DNA of 7,003 nt from NCBI GenBank assembly GCA_031282565.1, contig JAITDL010000012.1, positions 1 through 7,003 of the forward strand, written 5' to 3'. Below the pieces are notes generated by a model. That model was not told where the DNA came from. It saw only the letters and a program-made list of their open reading frames with translations, and made no database searches. The position numbers and the translations under genes are program-made. Source of the stretch: Puniceicoccales bacterium. GTDB taxonomy: Bacteria > Verrucomicrobiota > Verrucomicrobiia > Opitutales > JAIRLM01. Shown here piece by piece: positions 4,804 to 7,003 of the stretch. The first letter of the stretch is position 1, and every line of letters begins with the position of its first letter.

Positions 4804-6501
4804 TTAACCTTTGTTTCTTTCGCCTTCTGCTGGCGCTTCTTCTGCTGGTGGCGCATCTGATGCTGGCGCTTCTGGTGCTGGTACTTCTGGTGCTTCTGGT
4901 GCTGGTGCTTCTGGTGCTTCTGGTGCTGGTGGTGCTGGTGCTTCTGGTGCTGGTGGTGCTGGTTCTGCTGATGGTCCTTTCTTATGTATATCCGCAGTGT
5001 CGTCGGCATATGACCATTTATTAGTTCTGGTAGAAGGTGGTTTTGCTGCTAATGCATTTCGCAGAGTGCCAATTTTATTGCTCAAATCCTCTGTCGCTAT
5101 GCTTGTCATTACCATTTTCTCTGCTCTTTCTCTATTGCCAACATCAACTATGTTTCCGTGATTACACTTGAGAATTTCTGCGAATGCAGAAGCGTATTTT
5201 ATGGCCGGACCCCATCCATGATCTCCACTTGCTCTATCATCGCCAAAAAACTGCCTTCCCGCATTATCACGGGAAAGGCCAGCAGGCAGAGTAAAGAAAA
5301 TGCGGGCAGCATCTTTGTTTGTAATCGAAAGCTTATTGACATCCACTACAAAGCTTGACGCTTCTTTTCCAGAAGCGACATGCTCAGCAAATTGCGCAGT
5401 TACCTGCGAACACAATATTTCTCCGAACGCTGCAGACGCTTTTCCTGTATTAATTTTTCCGGCTCTCGATTTTTTAACTCCAAATAAAGTAGCTGCATTT
5501 TCATGTTTTGTTTCACCATCACCAATGATACCATCAATTGCACCGGTTAGACCACCACTATCAAGATCAGCAGCATCTTTTTTAGTCGACTTTTCTAGAA
5601 ATTTTTTAATCTCAGCGACTAAACTCTGAAAAAATTTCTTGTCTCCAGATACAGAATTATCTCTCCGCCTTTTGACACCGAATCTCTTCGCAATGCTTTT
5701 ACGTCCAGCTGCCGCTTTAATAAACTTTGCGCGTTGTTCATCATTTTCTACAGTAGTGATATCGCTATCGATATGCGAAACACTATGTAGCACTTCGTAT
5801 GTGCATCTAATTACTGATGAAGCTTTTTCAAGATCGCCCCTTGTCGTGCCTTCTCTCAACTCAAGCCCATCATATCCTATCATTGCACAAATTCCGCCAA
5901 CAAGAGCTGCTGTGCCATGATCATGTGAATCGACTACTGCAGCAATTTTATCACCTGCATTTTCTTCACTCGCCATGGCGTCAAGTTTAGCAACGATCAC
6001 ATCACCTGCCGGTGTTTTCTTGCCGCCTTCACCTATGATGGGCTTAAAAAGACTACTTAGATACTTAGCTGCTGCATGTGATGCCGAGCCATCTACTTTC
6101 GACGACACCTGAGATAGTATCGCCAAATCCCTGTAAATTTTGCTACCATTTTTTAGGCCGAACATATCAACGAGTGAGCTTTTTACTTTATGCACATCGC
6201 CTAAATTGAGAGACTTTGACTCATCAACTCCGATCGCAGCAGCAAGAATCTTGAAAGCTTTATTGCCATAGTGGAAAAAAAGCCTCGCTCTATCATAGAT
6301 AGAGAGATCGCTAGCGCGACCACTTTCATTGACGTCTAGTGCTGCGATTACATCGCTCTTAACTCTGCTACGAAACAGATCTACAGCCGTTGTCCCATCT
6401 TTGGCGTCTTCCGGATCACCATCTTGCTTAGGTTTAATACCGAGTCGCTGTGCAATATACAAAGCATCCACACCACCACCATTTACCCTTCCAGTTGACA
6501 T
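4804..6501 (-). CDS. 565-aa protein of unknown family with C-terminal Pro/Ala/Glu repeat tail
   Basis: I do not recognise this protein. The start is the ATG at 6501, preceded 9 nt upstream by GAGGAG (6516-6511); an in-frame TTG at 6522 would place the SD inside the gene. There is no signal peptide, transmembrane helix or coiled coil that I can see. Residues 1-505 look like an alpha-helical, Ala/Lys/Asp-rich soluble region with recurring motifs. A five-residue motif of shape [RML][LF]G[ILV]K occurs at 19-23, 113-117, 273-277 and 339-343. LSI followed by AR[LI]FF occurs at 66-76 and 391-403. A basic cluster KRFGVKRRR sits at 272-280. Residues 511-555 form a low-complexity tail built from PAPEAP and APPAPEAP units, and the last ten residues are charged. 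Base composition is clearly AT-richer than in the flanking genes, except in the repeat tail. Options include a structural or surface-linked protein, a host-interaction effector, or a lineage-specific repeat protein; none can be chosen from sequence. That it is a real gene is well supported by the strong SD and the single long frame. Confidence 0.85.
   Translation of the reverse strand: MSTGRVNGGGVDALYIAQRLGIKPKQDGDPEDAKDGTTAVDLFRSRVKSDVIAALDVNESGRASDLSIYDRARLFFHYGNKAFKILAAAIGVDESKSLNLGDVHKVKSSLVDMFGLKNGSKIYRDLAILSQVSSKVDGSASHAAAKYLSSLFKPIIGEGGKKTPAGDVIVAKLDAMASEENAGDKIAAVVDSHDHGTAALVGGICAMIGYDGLELREGTTRGDLEKASSVIRCTYEVLHSVSHIDSDITTVENDEQRAKFIKAAAGRKSIAKRFGVKRRRDNSVSGDKKFFQSLVAEIKKFLEKSTKKDAADLDSGGLTGAIDGIIGDGETKHENAATLFGVKKSRAGKINTGKASAAFGEILCSQVTAQFAEHVASGKEASSFVVDVNKLSITNKDAARIFFTLPAGLSRDNAGRQFFGDDRASGDHGWGPAIKYASAFAEILKCNHGNIVDVGNRERAEKMVMTSIATEDLSNKIGTLRNALAAKPPSTRTNKWSYADDTADIHKKGPSAEPAPPAPEAPAPPAPEAPEAPAPEAPEVPAPEAPASDAPPAEEAPAEGERNKG
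4828..4968 (-). repeat. Codon-level low-complexity repeat encoding Pro/Ala/Glu tail
   Basis: The minus strand is made almost only of GCA, CCA and GAA codons, reading on the plus strand as runs of TGC, TGG and TTC triplets. The part at 4915-4962 is a perfect tandem duplication of a 24-nt unit (4915-4938 and 4939-4962), encoding PAPPAPEA twice. Such uniform codon choice indicates expansion by replication slippage rather than selection on amino acids alone. All six frames stay open through it, which creates several spurious Leu/Val-, Gly/Ala- and His/Gln-rich frames. Confidence 0.9.
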
Positions 6502-6716
6502 TGTCTTTAACTCCTCACGCAAAGTTTAGTTCGGAAGTTCGTTTTTAACAAGAAATATTTTTACGAATTTTTATTGATTTAGTGCATTTGCCTTGTCTCC
6601 AAGAAGTTATTCGCTGCAGAAAATATTTAGCCAGCTAGGTTGCAGTGGAATTGCGGCCGTAAGTTTGCCGCGGAATTGCGTCGACTTGCGAAAAAAATAC
6701 CCATGAATTCTATTCC
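6502..6716. promoter_or_regulatory. Divergent intergenic region between the 565-aa gene and the NUDIX gene
   Basis: This 215-nt spacer holds no gene that I can support. The left half (about 6521-6630) is strongly AT-rich and should contain the promoter of the 565-aa gene. A possible minus-strand pair is TTGTTA (6551-6546) and TAAACT (6528-6523) with 17-nt spacing, but it would start transcription at the SD itself, so it is doubtful. The SD GAGGAG is at 6516-6511. The right half contains a 9-nt direct repeat GGAATTGCG (6647-6655 and 6672-6680, 25 nt apart), overlapping an inverted repeat GCGGC (6653-6657) / GCCGC (6667-6671). This may be an operator or a small RNA hairpin in the NUDIX leader. 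Confidence 0.45.
6511..6516 (-). promoter_or_regulatory. Strong ribosome binding site of the 565-aa gene
   Basis: The minus strand reads GAGGAG followed by 9 nt and ATG (6501). This decides the start codon in favour of the ATG over the upstream TTG at 6522. It is the only strong SD in the window; the other genes have weak or no SD. Confidence 0.8.
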
Positions 6717-7003
6717 ATGGTACGCAACCCAGCACCCTGGGAAATTATTGACAGGGAAAACATTTTCGTCGAGCCGCCCATATTCCACATCGAAAAGCAG
6801 CGCTGCCGCCAAACGGAAAGCGGCAAGGAGGGAAATTTCTACGTCATCGCCTGTGCGGAATGGGTGCACGTTGTGCCGATTACGATAGACGGTAAGGTGT
6901 TGCTAGTTAAGCAATTTCGCTTCGGGTCAAGGCGCATGTCACTGGAAACTCCAGGCGGCATAGTGGACCGCGGAGAAACCGCCCTGGAAGCGGCTGAGCG
7001 GGA
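6717..7003 (+). CDS. NUDIX hydrolase, ADP-ribose pyrophosphatase type (3' end outside window)
   Basis: The first 95 codons are visible and open to the right edge. The protein begins MVRNPAPWEI at an ATG at 6717; the frame is open back to a TAA at 6660 without any other ATG, GTG or TTG, so this start is secure. After an N-terminal strand-rich part with WVHVVPIT (about residues 49-56) and DGKVLLVKQFRFG, it enters a near-complete NUDIX box at about 78-95. This reads GGIVDRGE followed by TALEAAER, which matches G-x5-E-x7-R; the following glutamates are cut off by the edge. The combination of a VVPIT/VKQFR strand pair and an LETPGG lead-in is typical of ADP-ribose pyrophosphatases, which hydrolyse ADP-ribose to AMP and ribose-5-phosphate. 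Substrate remains unproven because the C-terminus is missing. No SD precedes it. It is divergent from the 565-aa gene. Confidence 0.9.
   Translation, partial: MVRNPAPWEIIDRENIFVEPPIFHIEKQRCRQTESGKEGNFYVIACAEWVHVVPITIDGKVLLVKQFRFGSRRMSLETPGGIVDRGETALEAAER

Noticed and set aside
4828..4968. CRISPR or tandem-repeat array
   Set aside because: Units are short coding triplet patterns without unique spacers; it is a protein-coding low-complexity repeat.
4653..5161. Plus-strand frames rich in Leu/Val or Gly/Ala/Ser over the repeat, and a minus-strand His/Gln/Lys frame
   Set aside because: These are reading-frame shadows of the triplet repeat that encodes the Pro/Ala/Glu tail. The repeat lacks stops in every frame, and the minus frame with SD and long unique N-terminal region is the real one.
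5300..5920. Plus-strand frames antisense to the 565-aa gene
   Set aside because: No SD, no recognisable domain, and composition is that expected from the complement of an Ala/Lys/Asp-rich coding frame.
6627..6888. 80-aa minus and 82-aa plus frames over the NUDIX start region
   Set aside because: They overlap the NUDIX frame starting at 6717, which carries an unmistakable NUDIX box and runs to the window edge.

Overview
The window looks like part of a Gram-negative bacterial chromosome. It carries an LptF/LptG-type lipopolysaccharide-export permease and a secreted protein that reads like an outer-membrane beta-barrel, next to housekeeping genes (ftsY, thiamine pyrophosphokinase, a NUDIX hydrolase). 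I cannot fix the taxon from the sequence. A Verrucomicrobiota/Opitutae-type or similar host is only a guess. Most genes are moderately GC-rich and have weak or no Shine-Dalgarno (SD) sequences.

Layout. Bases 1-2137 hold a plus-strand run: the 3' part of a RimJ/RimL-type GNAT acetyltransferase, an LptF/LptG permease 8 nt later, and thiamine pyrophosphokinase 8 nt after that. This is probably one transcript. It meets a minus-strand block almost end to end, with 5 nt between the stop codons at 2137 and 2143. The minus block, in transcription order, is: a 565-aa protein of unknown family (6501-4804), ftsY (4685-3783), a 107-aa two-helix membrane protein (3737-3414) and a 383-aa putative outer-membrane protein (3294-2143). 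A 215-nt divergent spacer (6502-6716) separates the 565-aa gene from a plus-strand NUDIX hydrolase of the ADP-ribose pyrophosphatase type. That last gene runs off the right edge.

How the genes fit together. Several products belong to the cell envelope: LptF/G exports LPS, FtsY is the receptor that brings signal-recognition-particle complexes to the inner membrane, and the 107-aa and 383-aa proteins are predicted membrane and outer-membrane proteins. ThiN-type TPK and the NUDIX enzyme are cofactor and nucleotide housekeeping functions. No shared pathway links all of them.

The unusual part is the 565-aa gene. It is visibly AT-richer than its neighbours and is the only gene here with a strong SD (GAGGAG). 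Its N-terminal 500 residues match no family I recognise and contain a degenerate recurring motif set. It ends in a Pro/Ala/Glu tail encoded by a slippage-prone DNA repeat that includes a perfect 24-nt tandem duplication. It is the best candidate in the window for an undescribed, possibly acquired or fast-evolving, function.
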